This document shows, one piece after another, positions 17,380 to 26,779 of a DNA stretch of 39,425 nt. The notes below the pieces were generated by a model that worked only from the letters and a program-made list of their open reading frames with translations, ran no database searches and was not told the origin of the DNA. How positions within the stretch are numbered: the first letter of the stretch is position 1; each line of letters opens with the position of its first letter. The DNA comes from a virus: the IMG/VR virus record IMGVR_UViG_3300046011_002771, positions 1 to 39,425 of that record; one strand, 5' to 3'. The position numbers and the translations under genes are program-made.

Positions 17380-17529
17380 ATGTCATCAGGACAATTGAAA
17401 CCGCACTACGGTTTTAACTCTGTGCAAATCAAAGACGGATATGTAGTGCGGTTAAACAAGAATGGAACAGTAAGAGCAGTACTAGGAAAGTATGGGGAAT
17501 ATGGCAAGCAAAGCAGACCCAAGGCTTAA
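17380..17529 (+). CDS. Small beta-rich hypothetical protein
   Basis: 49 aa, from ATG 17380 (2 bases after the previous stop) to TAA 17529. Reads MSSGQLKPHYGFNSVQIKDG and continues as a beta-hairpin-like VVRLNKNGTVRAVLG. Overlaps the next gene by about 38 bases in another frame. Confidence 0.6.
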   Translation: MSSGQLKPHYGFNSVQIKDGYVVRLNKNGTVRAVLGKYGEYGKQSRPKA

Positions 17530-17791
17530 GAGGGCTGGCGTAGCAGGTTTTAATAAACCTAAGCGCACCCCTGGACATCCAAAGAAGTCACACATTGTAG
17601 TGGCTAAACAAGGCAGCCAAGTCAAGACTATTCGTTTCGGCGAACAAGGTGCTGAAACTGCAGGCAAACCTAAGGCTGGAGAGTCTGAAAGAATGAAGAA
17701 CAAGCGTGCATCTTTCAAAGCACGCCATAGCAAGAACATTGCCAAAGGTAAACTAAGTGCTGCCTATTGGGCAGATAAGGTGAAGTGGTGA
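17492..17791 (+). CDS. Basic DUF6321-like protein
   Basis: 99 aa from ATG 17492, or 96 aa from ATG 17501 (MASKADPRLKRAG). The pattern KKSHIVVAKQGSQVKTIRFGEQG, followed by RASFKARHSKNIAKGKLSAAYWADKVKW at the end, is a conserved small phage protein family that I associate with DUF6321. Strongly basic; function unknown. Family name from memory, moderate certainty. Confidence 0.7.
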   Translation: MGNMASKADPRLKRAGVAGFNKPKRTPGHPKKSHIVVAKQGSQVKTIRFGEQGAETAGKPKAGESERMKNKRASFKARHSKNIAKGKLSAAYWADKVKW

Positions 17792-17982
17792 AGAAGAAAG
17801 CAAAGCCTAAGGCTAAATCTAAAGTCAATGAGGCTGGCAACTACACTAAGCCTGGTATGCGTAAAGCACTATTCAATAAAATTAAAGCAGGTTCCAAGGG
17901 TGGAGACCCAGGAGAATGGTCTGCTCGTAAGGCACAGTTACTTGCTGTGCAATACAAGAAGGCAGGCGGAGGATACAAATAG
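17785..17982 (+). CDS. DUF5872-like protein, N-terminal part
   Basis: 65 aa from GTG 17785 (a second GTG follows at 17788). Ends GEWSARKAQLLAVQYKKAGGGYK, a motif I know from the front half of longer DUF5872-type proteins. It overlaps the next cistron by one base (TAGTG), and that cistron carries the matching rear half, so the family protein appears to be split in two. Basic; function unknown. Confidence 0.65.
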   Translation: MVKKKAKPKAKSKVNEAGNYTKPGMRKALFNKIKAGSKGGDPGEWSARKAQLLAVQYKKAGGGYK

Positions 17983-18218
17983 TGGCACTGGCTAAATCAC
18001 AGAAGTCTTTAAAGAGTTGGACTAAGCAGAAGTGGAAAACTTCTGATGGCAAACCTTCTAAGGGTAAGAAGAGATATCTACCCGAAGCAGCGTGGGCTAA
18101 TCTAACTCCTGCTGAGAAGGCTGCTACTAATAGAGCAAAAGCCCAAGGTAATAAAAAGGGCAAACAATTTGTTAAACAACCAAAATCGATAGCAAAGAAA
18201 ACGGCTGGGTATAGATAA
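17982..18218 (+). CDS. DUF5872-like protein, C-terminal part
   Basis: 78 aa, GTG start overlapping the previous TAG. Contains SLKSWTKQKWKTSDGKPSKG, then RYLPEAAWANLTPAEKAATNRAK and GKQFVKQPKSIAKKTA, typical of DUF5872-type proteins. Very basic. Probably pairs with the preceding gene product. Confidence 0.7.
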   Translation: MALAKSQKSLKSWTKQKWKTSDGKPSKGKKRYLPEAAWANLTPAEKAATNRAKAQGNKKGKQFVKQPKSIAKKTAGYR

Positions 18219-18493
18219 TGGCAACAGGTGTAGCAGGTAGTTCATTCACAAGCGAACTTAATCGCTTAGCAAATAGTGGGACATATCCAGCATTGAGTTC
18301 ATATCTGACTGCTACTGCTGCTGCTAATGGGTATGCAGGAACAACAGGCAAGACACTCATTGGAGCACTTAACCTAGAGGCTGATGCTAATCGTCAACCT
18401 AATGACTTTAAGGCTTTGGGCGGTATATGTAATGAACTTGCTGGAACTACTAACCTTTCACCTATGGAAGCCTTAAGGAGTATTGACGTATGA
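18218..18493 (+). CDS. Small Ala-rich conserved hypothetical protein
   Basis: 91 aa, start overlapping the previous stop (TAATG). Helical, Ala/Asn/Leu-rich (ANSGTYPALSSYLTATAAANG). Four-base overlap with the adaptor gene. No function recognised. Confidence 0.65.
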   Translation: MATGVAGSSFTSELNRLANSGTYPALSSYLTATAAANGYAGTTGKTLIGALNLEADANRQPNDFKALGGICNELAGTTNLSPMEALRSIDV

Positions 18494-19407
18494 CAACACT
18501 TGCAGAAATGATTGATGAAGTTCTTATCAATCTTTCAGGCTATACCTATCAACAAGACAGAAGCACATACCTTACTGCTGCAGTCACAACATTAACTTCC
18601 CCTAGTTCTTCGCCAACAATCTTAAGCCTCGGCTCCACCGATTCAGTAGGTAAAGGTGTCCTAGAGGTAGGCGAAGAGTTGATGTGGGTTGACTCATTTG
18701 ACCGTATTGCTAATACAGCAACTGTTGCGCCCTATGGGCGTGGTTATCTAGGCACTACTGCCTCAACTGCTGCCGTAGATACCAAGGTCACAATCTCCCC
18801 TATATTTCCTAGGTATGTAATTAAGAAGGCTATCAACGATACTATCCGAGCAGTCGGAACTCAACTGATGGTTGTAAAGCAAACTACCTTTACCTTTAAC
18901 GCAGCCCAAAACACTTATGACTTAAGTAATCTTAATATTGAATCTATCCTTACTGTTATGTGGCAAGACATTGGGCCATCTTTGGAATGGATTAGAGTCA
19001 ATCGTTATGACTTTGACCCCTTAGCAGAGGCAACTTACTGGGGTGAGGGCAGTCAAACAATTAGCATTTATGATTATATTACCTCTGGTCGTACAGTAAA
19101 ACTTATGTACGTTACCCAACCTACGGCATTTACATCTAACAGCCAGACTTTTACAACTCAGACAGGATATCCCGAATCAGCAAGAGACGTAATAATTTTA
19201 GGTGCAGCGTATAGACTACTTGCTTATCTTGACCCAGCACGTGCGTCTCAGATTAGCCCACAGGCTGATGAGATTGACGCCAAGCGTCCGTTCGGTTCAT
19301 CTAATAATGCTACTCGTCAACTCTTTGCTCTCTATCAGCAGAGACTAAGAGAAGAAATTTCTTCTTTCCAAGGTCAGTACCCTCCCCGCATTCGTTTTAA
19401 CCGATAG
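18490..19407 (+). CDS. Head-tail adaptor/tail-tube A-like protein
   Basis: 305 aa. An N-terminal helix (TTLAEMIDEVLINLSGY), a beta-rich insertion with GVLEVGEELMWVDSFD, then a conserved PRYVIKKAINDTIRAVG helix and a C-terminal helical bundle (ARDVIILGAAYRLLAYLDP). This resembles phage adaptor proteins that sit below the portal and start the short tail. Position after the capsid and before the fibres supports it. No sequence signature is decisive. Confidence 0.6.
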   Translation: MTTLAEMIDEVLINLSGYTYQQDRSTYLTAAVTTLTSPSSSPTILSLGSTDSVGKGVLEVGEELMWVDSFDRIANTATVAPYGRGYLGTTASTAAVDTKVTISPIFPRYVIKKAINDTIRAVGTQLMVVKQTTFTFNAAQNTYDLSNLNIESILTVMWQDIGPSLEWIRVNRYDFDPLAEATYWGEGSQTISIYDYITSGRTVKLMYVTQPTAFTSNSQTFTTQTGYPESARDVIILGAAYRLLAYLDPARASQISPQADEIDAKRPFGSSNNATRQLFALYQQRLREEISSFQGQYPPRIRFNR

Positions 19408-19415
19408 GAACATAA

Positions 19416-21053
19416 ATGCCAACACGTCAATACTCGTCTCGTAGCCAACAGTCAACACTGACTAGTGCTATAACCGCAGGTGCTGCTACTATGACAGTAG
19501 TTAACGGCTCAGCCTTAATGGGTGGTCAGAGCATTCCTGCAGGTAGAACCTTTACTTTAGTTATAGATGTAGATACTGCTCTTGAAGAAATCGTAGATGC
19601 TACGGCGGTATCTACCAATACATTTACAATCACCCGAGCCATTGATGGTTCATCTGCACAGTCACACTCAGCAGGTGCAGTAGTAAGACATATGGCTATC
19701 GGTAGAGATTACCGTGATGCCAACCTACATACACAGGCTTCTGCCTCTTATAATGATGGCGCAGGTAATGCCCAGTCAATGCACGGCATTGCATCTGGTG
19801 AAGGTGATGTAGTAGGTACAGCCAAGACACAGACCCTTACTAACAAGACTCTTACTAGCCCAACAATTTCTAACCCTACAATTACTGGAACATCTGGTGT
19901 TGAAACCAGCATAGTATTTGAAGGTGCTACGGCTGATGCCCACGAGACTACCCTGACTGTAGTTGACCCTACTCAGGATAATACAATCACCCTACCTAAT
20001 ACCTCAGGTACGGTAGTCATTGCTGATGCTACTCAGACCCTGACCAATAAGACCCTGACCAGCCCTACTATCTCTGGTAGCCCTGTCATCACTGGTCTAT
20101 CTAGCGCAGGTATGGTTGCCTCCTCGGCTACGCCGAAGGATTATGTAGATAGCATTCTAGGCTCAGCAACGTCTGCAGCCACTTCAGCAGCATCGGCTGC
20201 TACAAGCGCTGCTTCTGCTGCTACCAGTGCTACAAGTGCCTCTAATAGCGCCACAGCCTCGGCAACGAGTGCCTCAGCAGCAGCCACAAGTGCTACTAGC
20301 GCAGCCACCTCGGCTACTTCTGCAGCGGCTTCTGCCACAGCAGCATCTACTAGTGCTACCTCATCTGCTACATCGGCTAGCGCAGCAGCAACCTCTGCTA
20401 CTTCGGCTGCTACCTCAGCCACATCTGCTGAGACAAGTGCTACATCATCGGCTACTTCAGCCAGTGCTGCTGCTACTTCGGCAACATCAGCAGCGGCATC
20501 AGTAACGGCTGCAGCAACTAGTGCTACATCTGCAGCAGCATCTGCTACCGCAGCAGCCACATCAGCAACTTCTGCTGCTGCTAGTTATGACCAGTTTGAT
20601 GATAGATACCTTGGCAACAAGTCATCTGACCCTACTTTAGATAATGATGGTGGCGCACTACTAACTGGTGCGCTTTACTTTAATGACGTGCTTGATGCTA
20701 TGAAGGTTTACAACGGCGCATCTTGGGATTTAGTAGCCCCTGACACATCAGCCTTTATTGACAAAGCAATTCTTACCGCCAAGGGCAGTATCATCTCAGC
20801 AAGCACAGCCTCAACCCCTGTAGCCCTGACTGTTGCTGCTACTGACGGTTATCTTCTTAGTGTTAGTTCATCAACTACCTCAGGGCTTGCTTGGACTGCA
20901 CCACCAGTAGATGTACTTTCACTTAACTTACAAACACTATCATCGGACTATACGATTGAAAGTGGATATAATGCAAATAGCGTTGGTCCTGTAACAATAG
21001 CATCAGGAATCACAATAACAATACCATCAGGCGCCGTCTGGTTGGTTGATTAG
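19416..21053 (+). CDS. Tail fibre with Ser/Ala/Thr repeat stalk
   Basis: 545 aa. Residues 1-140 are a beta-rich attachment domain. TLTNKTLTSPTIS appears twice (near 140 and 205), a motif common in phage fibres. Residues about 247-390 are an almost pure Ala/Ser/Thr tract of overlapping SATSAA-type units, likely a fibrous trimeric stalk. The C-terminal 150 residues (beginning YDQFDDRYLGNKSSDPTLDNDG) are a beta-rich tip. Host recognition is the likely role. Confidence 0.8.
   Translation: MPTRQYSSRSQQSTLTSAITAGAATMTVVNGSALMGGQSIPAGRTFTLVIDVDTALEEIVDATAVSTNTFTITRAIDGSSAQSHSAGAVVRHMAIGRDYRDANLHTQASASYNDGAGNAQSMHGIASGEGDVVGTAKTQTLTNKTLTSPTISNPTITGTSGVETSIVFEGATADAHETTLTVVDPTQDNTITLPNTSGTVVIADATQTLTNKTLTSPTISGSPVITGLSSAGMVASSATPKDYVDSILGSATSAATSAASAATSAASAATSATSASNSATASATSASAAATSATSAATSATSAAASATAASTSATSSATSASAAATSATSAATSATSAETSATSSATSASAAATSATSAAASVTAAATSATSAAASATAAATSATSAAASYDQFDDRYLGNKSSDPTLDNDGGALLTGALYFNDVLDAMKVYNGASWDLVAPDTSAFIDKAILTAKGSIISASTASTPVALTVAATDGYLLSVSSSTTSGLAWTAPPVDVLSLNLQTLSSDYTIESGYNANSVGPVTIASGITITIPSGAVWLVD
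20156..20585 (+). repeat. Degenerate Ser/Ala/Thr-coding repeat tract
   Basis: Roughly 140 codons of Ala, Ser and Thr within the fibre gene, e.g. tcagcagcatcggctgct. The peptide is nearly periodic but synonymous codons are scrambled, which lowers DNA-level identity between units. This would limit recombination and slippage. Confidence 0.8.
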
Positions 21054-21062
21054 GAGAAATAA

Positions 21063-21728
21063 ATGAGTCTATTAAAAACAGCGGGTATCCAACACCCAAA
21101 TTTGGGTACTCAATCTATTACAATCGATGGGTCAACTGGAGCAGTTACGTTTCCTAATGGTGGCCCTGGTGATTTAACAGCAGTGTCTGCAGGTACTGGT
21201 ATTTCAGTTGCCTCAAGCACTGGACCAGTTCCTACTGTATCTATTGATACTTCCGTAACTGCCGATTTAACAACTGCTCAAACACTTACTAACAAAACCC
21301 TGACAACTCCAGTAATTAACACTGCAACTTTTTCAGATGGTGTTGTTAAAGGTCTTGAAGAAGATGTAAATGTCGTTGCTTCTGCAGCAACTGGAACAAT
21401 TAACTTTGATGTTTCAACTGCCTCAGTTTGGTACTACACATCAAATGCAACAGCCAATCATACTCTAAACTTTAGATATTCAAGCGGTGTATCGCTTAAT
21501 ACTGCTTTAGCCACAGGTGATGCAATTACTCTTGTATGGCTTAATACTAATGGAACAACCGCTTACTATCCAAACACAATCCAGATTGATGGAACTACTG
21601 TAACCCCTAAAGTTCCTGCTGCTATTGCTGCTGGTAATGCTTCAGCAATTGATGCATATTCATTTACTATTATTAAGACCGCATCTGCTACATTTACTGT
21701 ATTAGAAACTCAAACTAAGTTTGCTTAA
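21063..21728 (+). CDS. Tail fibre/tail-spike accessory protein
   Basis: 221 aa after GGAGAAATAA. It begins with a motif GIQHPNLGTQSITIDGSTGAV also used by other phage fibre proteins, contains another TLTNKTLTTP unit near residue 78, and is beta-rich throughout. Probably a short fibre or the distal part of the preceding fibre. Confidence 0.65.
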   Translation: MSLLKTAGIQHPNLGTQSITIDGSTGAVTFPNGGPGDLTAVSAGTGISVASSTGPVPTVSIDTSVTADLTTAQTLTNKTLTTPVINTATFSDGVVKGLEEDVNVVASAATGTINFDVSTASVWYYTSNATANHTLNFRYSSGVSLNTALATGDAITLVWLNTNGTTAYYPNTIQIDGTTVTPKVPAAIAAGNASAIDAYSFTIIKTASATFTVLETQTKFA

Positions 21729-21737
21729 GGAGCAATA

Positions 21738-22673
21738 ATGCCTATTATAGGAACGTTTAGCAACTCGTCTGCTAGAGGATTTGGTGGGTTAAGAACCTTT
21801 CTTCCGCCTGTTTCTACAAAAGCGTTTTTCGGCGGGGGAGCATACTCAGGAAACAATACAAGCAATATTATCGACACTTTTGAAATTGCCTCTACAGGAA
21901 ATGCTACAGACTTTGGTGACCTTGCGGTGTCAACAACTCGCTCTGGCGCGTGCGGTTCTACTGTTTATGGATTCTGGGCAGGTGGTGGTTTCTTTGGGGG
22001 TCCAGCATATGCCGATATTCAACAGATTACATTTAGCACTCAAGGAAATGCTACGGATATAGGCGACTTAACACAAGGTCGTTGGGGCACCTCTGGTGCA
22101 AGTAATAATACAAGAGGGTTATGGGCTGGTGGATTTACTGGTAGTAGTAGCAACGTAATTGACTACATTACAATGGCATCAGCAGGAAACGCTACAGATT
22201 TTGGTGACTTAACTGTAGCGGGGCATCAGACTTGTGCTCTTGCTTCACAGACAAGATTTGTATCTGGCAACAGAGATGCATCTGGGACTCAAAACCCCAC
22301 GATGGACTATGTAACTATTGCTACTACAGGAAATGCTACTGATTTTGGCGATATGGGCAATTCAAGTTCTTCAACAGGTTTTTCCTCCAATACTCGCGGA
22401 GTTTGGGCTGGAAATATGACGAATACTATTGAGTACATAACAATAGCCTCGACTGGAAATGCTACTGACTTTGGTAATACTTTAGATAATGCAGGTAATC
22501 TTATGGGTTCAACTTCTAATAGCATTAGAGGTGTTATTGCTGGAAATGATAGTAATAGCAATGTTATTCAATATGTAACAATAGCCTCTACGGGAAATGC
22601 TACAGACTTTGGTGACTTAACACAAGGTCGTAATGGTTTATCTGGAACTTCAGCAAGCCACGGAGGAATTTAA
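21738..22673 (+). CDS. Kelch-like repeat (beta-propeller) tail protein
   Basis: 311 aa with six copies of a GNATDFGDL motif (DNA copies start near 21897, 22045, 22187, 22328, 22456 and 22590). Each is preceded by a short beta strand ending in AS/TTG and followed by a Gly-Trp-Ala-Gly strand; the period is about 43-49 residues. This is the pattern of a beta-propeller, here six-bladed. Such proteins are often receptor- or glycan-binding tail components. Confidence 0.7.
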   Translation: MPIIGTFSNSSARGFGGLRTFLPPVSTKAFFGGGAYSGNNTSNIIDTFEIASTGNATDFGDLAVSTTRSGACGSTVYGFWAGGGFFGGPAYADIQQITFSTQGNATDIGDLTQGRWGTSGASNNTRGLWAGGFTGSSSNVIDYITMASAGNATDFGDLTVAGHQTCALASQTRFVSGNRDASGTQNPTMDYVTIATTGNATDFGDMGNSSSSTGFSSNTRGVWAGNMTNTIEYITIASTGNATDFGNTLDNAGNLMGSTSNSIRGVIAGNDSNSNVIQYVTIASTGNATDFGDLTQGRNGLSGTSASHGGI

Positions 22674-23525
22674 ATGGAGATAGAAAAGTCAAATGAAAGA
22701 CAATTTATGGAGATAGCGTTACAAGAAGTAAGTAATGAGTTAGCAATAACTCCTGAATACAAAGGTATGCTAGAGCATATAAATGCTAACCTTCCTGCTA
22801 TTAGTCGTGACTCTGAAAACTTCCATAAGTCTGCTTCTCAATTTAAAAATGTTACTTTAGATGTTACCGAATTAACTCCAATGGGTTCGCTCAAGCATAT
22901 ATTAGCAGTTATTAATAAAACCCGTATGGCTTTAGAAGAAGCCCATATTTCAGTAAAGCGCAAACAAATTGAGTTAAAGAAAAAAACACTTGAATATGAC
23001 AATCTTGAAGAGGGTTACGATAAAGAACTTATTTGGGTTGATATTGTTGAAATTAACAATCATCTCAACAACTCAGAAAACTCAGTTAAAGGTGCTTTGC
23101 GCAAGTTAAGTTTCTTTACCACTCAATATCAAGCCATTATGGAAAAAATAGGTAAGACAGAAATTACCGAGGAAGATTACGAACTGAACGAATCTCGTCA
23201 TCATATTATGACCGCTATGAAACAAGCCCTTTGCGCCGCTAGAACTAGGGGTGGGCTAATTGATGAAGGTAATCAAATCTATTTATTTGATATGGGTATT
23301 AATGGAACAGTTGCTCAAGCAGAAATGTTTGCTTATATACAGGCAGAGCAAGAAATGCTTGCTAGAGGCGAAGAGCCAACACACGAATTTACAATCAAAT
23401 GGCTTGAGGCTTGCGCCGATAAGTTTGCAAATTGTGGAGCAGAATTTGCAGAACTCCGTGGCTTTATTCCACTAGACAAAAAATCACTAGCAAAGGAAAT
23501 CACAAGTGGCAAAGAAAGTAATTAG
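22674..23525 (+). CDS. Hypothetical coiled-coil protein in tail region
   Basis: 283 aa, immediately after the propeller gene. Residues about 85-130 form a charged coiled coil (KTRMALEEAHISVKRKQIEL); the C-terminal half is helical, with Cys residues around 190 and 240-250. No recognised domain. May be a fibre chaperone or tail accessory protein (inference from position). Confidence 0.6.
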   Translation: MEIEKSNERQFMEIALQEVSNELAITPEYKGMLEHINANLPAISRDSENFHKSASQFKNVTLDVTELTPMGSLKHILAVINKTRMALEEAHISVKRKQIELKKKTLEYDNLEEGYDKELIWVDIVEINNHLNNSENSVKGALRKLSFFTTQYQAIMEKIGKTEITEEDYELNESRHHIMTAMKQALCAARTRGGLIDEGNQIYLFDMGINGTVAQAEMFAYIQAEQEMLARGEEPTHEFTIKWLEACADKFANCGAEFAELRGFIPLDKKSLAKEITSGKESN

Positions 23526-23802
23526 TTATAAGTTAAACACAGATGGCACCATTCCTGATTATGTAGAAGATGGTGGCTATTTACCAACAGACGGTGATTC
23601 GTTTAATATGATTTTACTTGGTGTTTCAAAAGACGGTGCTGATATTTCAGAAGCCCAGGCTGTATTTTCTACAGAACCAGAAGCACTTGTTTATGTTAGA
23701 ACTTATCGTTCAGATGTAATTTATATTGACCCAATAACTGGTCAAGAAGAAAAATATATTATTGCTGATGCAATAGCAGATTTGTTTGCTAAACTAAACT
23801 AA
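23506..23802 (+). CDS. Small hypothetical protein
   Basis: 98 aa from GTG 23506 with ribosome site AAGGAA, overlapping the previous gene by 20 bases. Beta-rich, acidic; reads MAKKVISYKLNTDGTIPDYV. No family recognised; a tail accessory role is possible. Confidence 0.65.
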   Translation: MAKKVISYKLNTDGTIPDYVEDGGYLPTDGDSFNMILLGVSKDGADISEAQAVFSTEPEALVYVRTYRSDVIYIDPITGQEEKYIIADAIADLFAKLN

Positions 23803-23818
23803 AAGAATAGAGGGGACA

Positions 23819-24550
23819 ATGATACAAAAGCAAGAGACAGTAGCCATCGGCTGGTGTGATAATGGCACTACCGATGGTAAGTTTACTGAAGGGTTAATGA
23901 CAGCAGTAATTGCTGGTCCTAACAATGGTATGCGCTTTACTACCAGCATACGTGTGCAGGGTAATCAGATAGGCAGACAACGCCAGATACTCTTTGATTA
24001 CTGGGCAGATAAACTAAAGACAGACTGGATACTATGGGTAGATTCAGACATAGTTCTAAGCCTTGAGGCTATCCAGAAACTCTGGCAGACAGCCGATAAG
24101 ATTAACCGCCCTGTAGTTAGCGGTGTTTACTTCATATCTAAGGAGAACGAGGGCAGTCTTATGCGCCCGTTCCCTGTTCTATTTGATGATGTAGATGAGT
24201 TTCAAGTCCGCTATCACCACCCGTTACCTGACAACCAAGTAATCAAGGTTGACTGTGCAGGGTTTGGCTTTGTCCTAATGCATAAGTCTATTATTCCTAA
24301 ACTGCGTGAAGCACACCCTGGTAAGGGTATGTTTATGGAGACTGGTGATGGCAAAGATGAGCATTTTGTTGGCGAAGATATTATTTTCTTCCGCCGTATG
24401 AAGGCAGCAGGTGTACCACTACACGCCCATACTGGAGCACTGGTAAAACATATGAAACGCTTTAGCGTTGACTATGACTATTATGCATTGTATTGGGCTA
24501 ACGAACATTTAAAGACAAAACTTATAGAACAAGAGCAACAAGGAGAATAA
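23819..24550 (+). CDS. GT-A-type glycosyltransferase
   Basis: 243 aa after GAGGGGACA. The DSD motif (75-77, in WILWVDSDIVL) binds the metal and nucleotide-sugar in GT-A folds. Downstream, FVGEDIIFFRRMKAAG (183-198) carries the ED pair of the acceptor region, followed by a His-rich LHAHTGALVKH. Encoded among tail genes, so it may glycosylate a virion protein or a host surface glycan. The sugar cannot be predicted. Confidence 0.75.
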   Translation: MIQKQETVAIGWCDNGTTDGKFTEGLMTAVIAGPNNGMRFTTSIRVQGNQIGRQRQILFDYWADKLKTDWILWVDSDIVLSLEAIQKLWQTADKINRPVVSGVYFISKENEGSLMRPFPVLFDDVDEFQVRYHHPLPDNQVIKVDCAGFGFVLMHKSIIPKLREAHPGKGMFMETGDGKDEHFVGEDIIFFRRMKAAGVPLHAHTGALVKHMKRFSVDYDYYALYWANEHLKTKLIEQEQQGE

Positions 24551-26779
24551 GTGGCTGGTCGTGATATTACAGAAGGTCGCGGTTCTAATGTCGCGGACGT
24601 TGGTTATGCTATCGCTGTTGATGTTGGTGTAGTTGCTACTGATGCTATCTGGCAGAATACTGATATAGCCTATGATGTTGCTATCGGTGGTATGCCATTC
24701 ATCTATGCCATCAATGATGCTAACCCATATATTCGCCAGACTGCTCCTTATAGAAAAGAACAATTCGATAATCAAACCGAGCCTGGTGAGCAGACCCTCA
24801 CTGGTTGGTGGATTAGAAGCCAGACTTCCTTTCATAGCGGAACAGGAATTACTTTCTTTGACCCTGCTTTAGTAATCAATGAAAGCACATATCGTTTTGC
24901 TGACAGCCGTAATGTAGACGTTTGGACTAAAGGCGAAGTAACCCTACTTAATGCTGTTGCTGAAGAGCACTATGTAACAGGAGCAGTATCTAGTAACCTA
25001 AGAGCAAATCAATCTTTACGCTCTATTAAATATGGCAGCACTCAAGGTGTTCTTCTAAGAGATGAATACGATGTTGACAAGATTGCCGAAGATGGAACTG
25101 TAACCCACTTTGTTGATTATGTTTCTGGCACCGATGACAAAGTATTTGCTATCTGTGATGATGGAACTACTGCCTATTGGGTCACCAATGATACTGGCCC
25201 ATCAGGCAAACTAGAGGTAAATAAGAAAGCCCTTACTGGTGATGCTTCTACTTCTGCAACAGTTATGTTTACAGCCAATGGTATTACTGTAACTAATGCG
25301 GTAATGGAGTTTGTCAAAGAGCGTATTGTTATGTGTGCTAATGACAAGGTATATGAGTTCTCCTCAGCAGCCTCAGCCCTACCTACTGCAGTCTATACAC
25401 ATCCTTCTAGCGCTCACGTTTATACCAGCATAGCAGCATCAGGTCCTGCAATATATGTTGCTGGTTATAATGGCATTCAATCAACCATATTAAAATTTAC
25501 CCTCAGTACCGCAGGTGTTATGCCTACCCTGACCCAAGCGGTAGTAGCAGCAGAGATGCCAGTGGGCGAGATTATCCATAAGATTCATTACTACTTAGGC
25601 TATATGATTATCGGAACCAATAAAGGTATTCGAGTATCTGTAGTATCTGATGTAGATGGGTCTATAAACTATGGTCCTTTGATTGTTGAAACTGACCAGC
25701 CAGTGTATGACTTCTGTTCACGTGACCATTATGTATGGGCAACGGCTGGGGTCGATGGATACCCAGGGTTAATTCGTATTGACTTAAGTCAGCAACTAGA
25801 GCCTTTAGTTTTTGCTTACGCAAATGACATTTATTATGGCACTTCACTTGGTCACGAAACCACAGCCTGTGCTTTTGCTGGTGATACTGATAGACTTGTC
25901 TTCTCATCAGAATCCAACACTGTTGGCGGGACTATTACTAATAAAGCACTTACAAGCAATGTTGCTACCTTGACAACTGCTACAGCCCACGGATTAAGCG
26001 TTGGAGATGAAGTATGGGTTCAGGGTGTTGATTCAACATTTAACTCTACAGATTTATTTACAATTACCGCTGCTACTACAACTACATTTAGTTATACCAA
26101 AGCAGCCACAAACGTAGCCTCAACTGCAGTAACCTCGGCAACTGCTTTAACAAATGTACCTGGTTATACTTACATTGAAAGCGCTAGTGAAAAAGCCACA
26201 AGTGGATATCTACAAACAGGCTTTATCAGATACAACACATTAGAGCCTAAGAACTTTAAACGTTTGATAGGTCGAGGTGAATTTGAATTCGGCTCTATGT
26301 CCCTACAAACAGTAGATAAAGATGGTTTGGCATATGATGTAGTCAGTTATGACGCATCAGTTCCAGCAGTAGAAGTAACTACCAGCCAGCCAGCAGGAGC
26401 ACAAGAATTTTTAGCATATAAATTTGTTCTAACCAGAGACGCTACAGATAATACCAAAGGTCCTACATTCAAAGGCTATCAGGCTAAGGCCACTATCGCT
26501 ACACCTCGACAACGAGTAATTAGATTTCCCGTCTATTGTTTTGACGTGGAGACAGACAAGTACAATGTTCTAGTCGGCTATGAAGGCCGAGCCTTAGACC
26601 GAATCAATGCTCTAGAAACCATTGAAGAAGATGGCGACATTGTTACCTGGCAAGACTTAACCACTGGCGAATCTCGTCAGGTTTCTATAGAACAAATACA
26701 ATTCACTCGTATGACTCCACCAGATAGAGGATTTACTGGCTATGGAGGAATGCTCACTATGACTGTAAGGACTGTGTAA
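24551..26779 (+). CDS. Large beta-rich tail (nozzle-like) protein
   Basis: 742 aa from GTG 24551 behind CAAGGAG. Starts MAGRDITEGRGSNVADVGYA. Repeated beta-strand units throughout residues 150-450 suggest a propeller; residues 460-530 are a Thr/Ala-rich Ig-like segment; the C-terminal 200 residues look like a globular domain. Size and position between adaptor/fibres and lysis genes fit the tail nozzle of a short-tailed phage. The assignment is by context. Confidence 0.6.
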   Translation: MAGRDITEGRGSNVADVGYAIAVDVGVVATDAIWQNTDIAYDVAIGGMPFIYAINDANPYIRQTAPYRKEQFDNQTEPGEQTLTGWWIRSQTSFHSGTGITFFDPALVINESTYRFADSRNVDVWTKGEVTLLNAVAEEHYVTGAVSSNLRANQSLRSIKYGSTQGVLLRDEYDVDKIAEDGTVTHFVDYVSGTDDKVFAICDDGTTAYWVTNDTGPSGKLEVNKKALTGDASTSATVMFTANGITVTNAVMEFVKERIVMCANDKVYEFSSAASALPTAVYTHPSSAHVYTSIAASGPAIYVAGYNGIQSTILKFTLSTAGVMPTLTQAVVAAEMPVGEIIHKIHYYLGYMIIGTNKGIRVSVVSDVDGSINYGPLIVETDQPVYDFCSRDHYVWATAGVDGYPGLIRIDLSQQLEPLVFAYANDIYYGTSLGHETTACAFAGDTDRLVFSSESNTVGGTITNKALTSNVATLTTATAHGLSVGDEVWVQGVDSTFNSTDLFTITAATTTTFSYTKAATNVASTAVTSATALTNVPGYTYIESASEKATSGYLQTGFIRYNTLEPKNFKRLIGRGEFEFGSMSLQTVDKDGLAYDVVSYDASVPAVEVTTSQPAGAQEFLAYKFVLTRDATDNTKGPTFKGYQAKATIATPRQRVIRFPVYCFDVETDKYNVLVGYEGRALDRINALETIEEDGDIVTWQDLTTGESRQVSIEQIQFTRMTPPDRGFTGYGGMLTMTVRTV

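Noticed and set aside
20141-20560. 139-aa antisense frame, Ala/Val-rich
   Set aside because: Shadow of the Ser/Ala/Thr stalk read backwards; no start signal.
18490-26779. Siphovirus-type tail (tape measure, frameshifted chaperones)
   Set aside because: No long coiled-coil tape-measure ORF downstream of the capsid and no slippery overlapping chaperone pair; layout fits a short tail.
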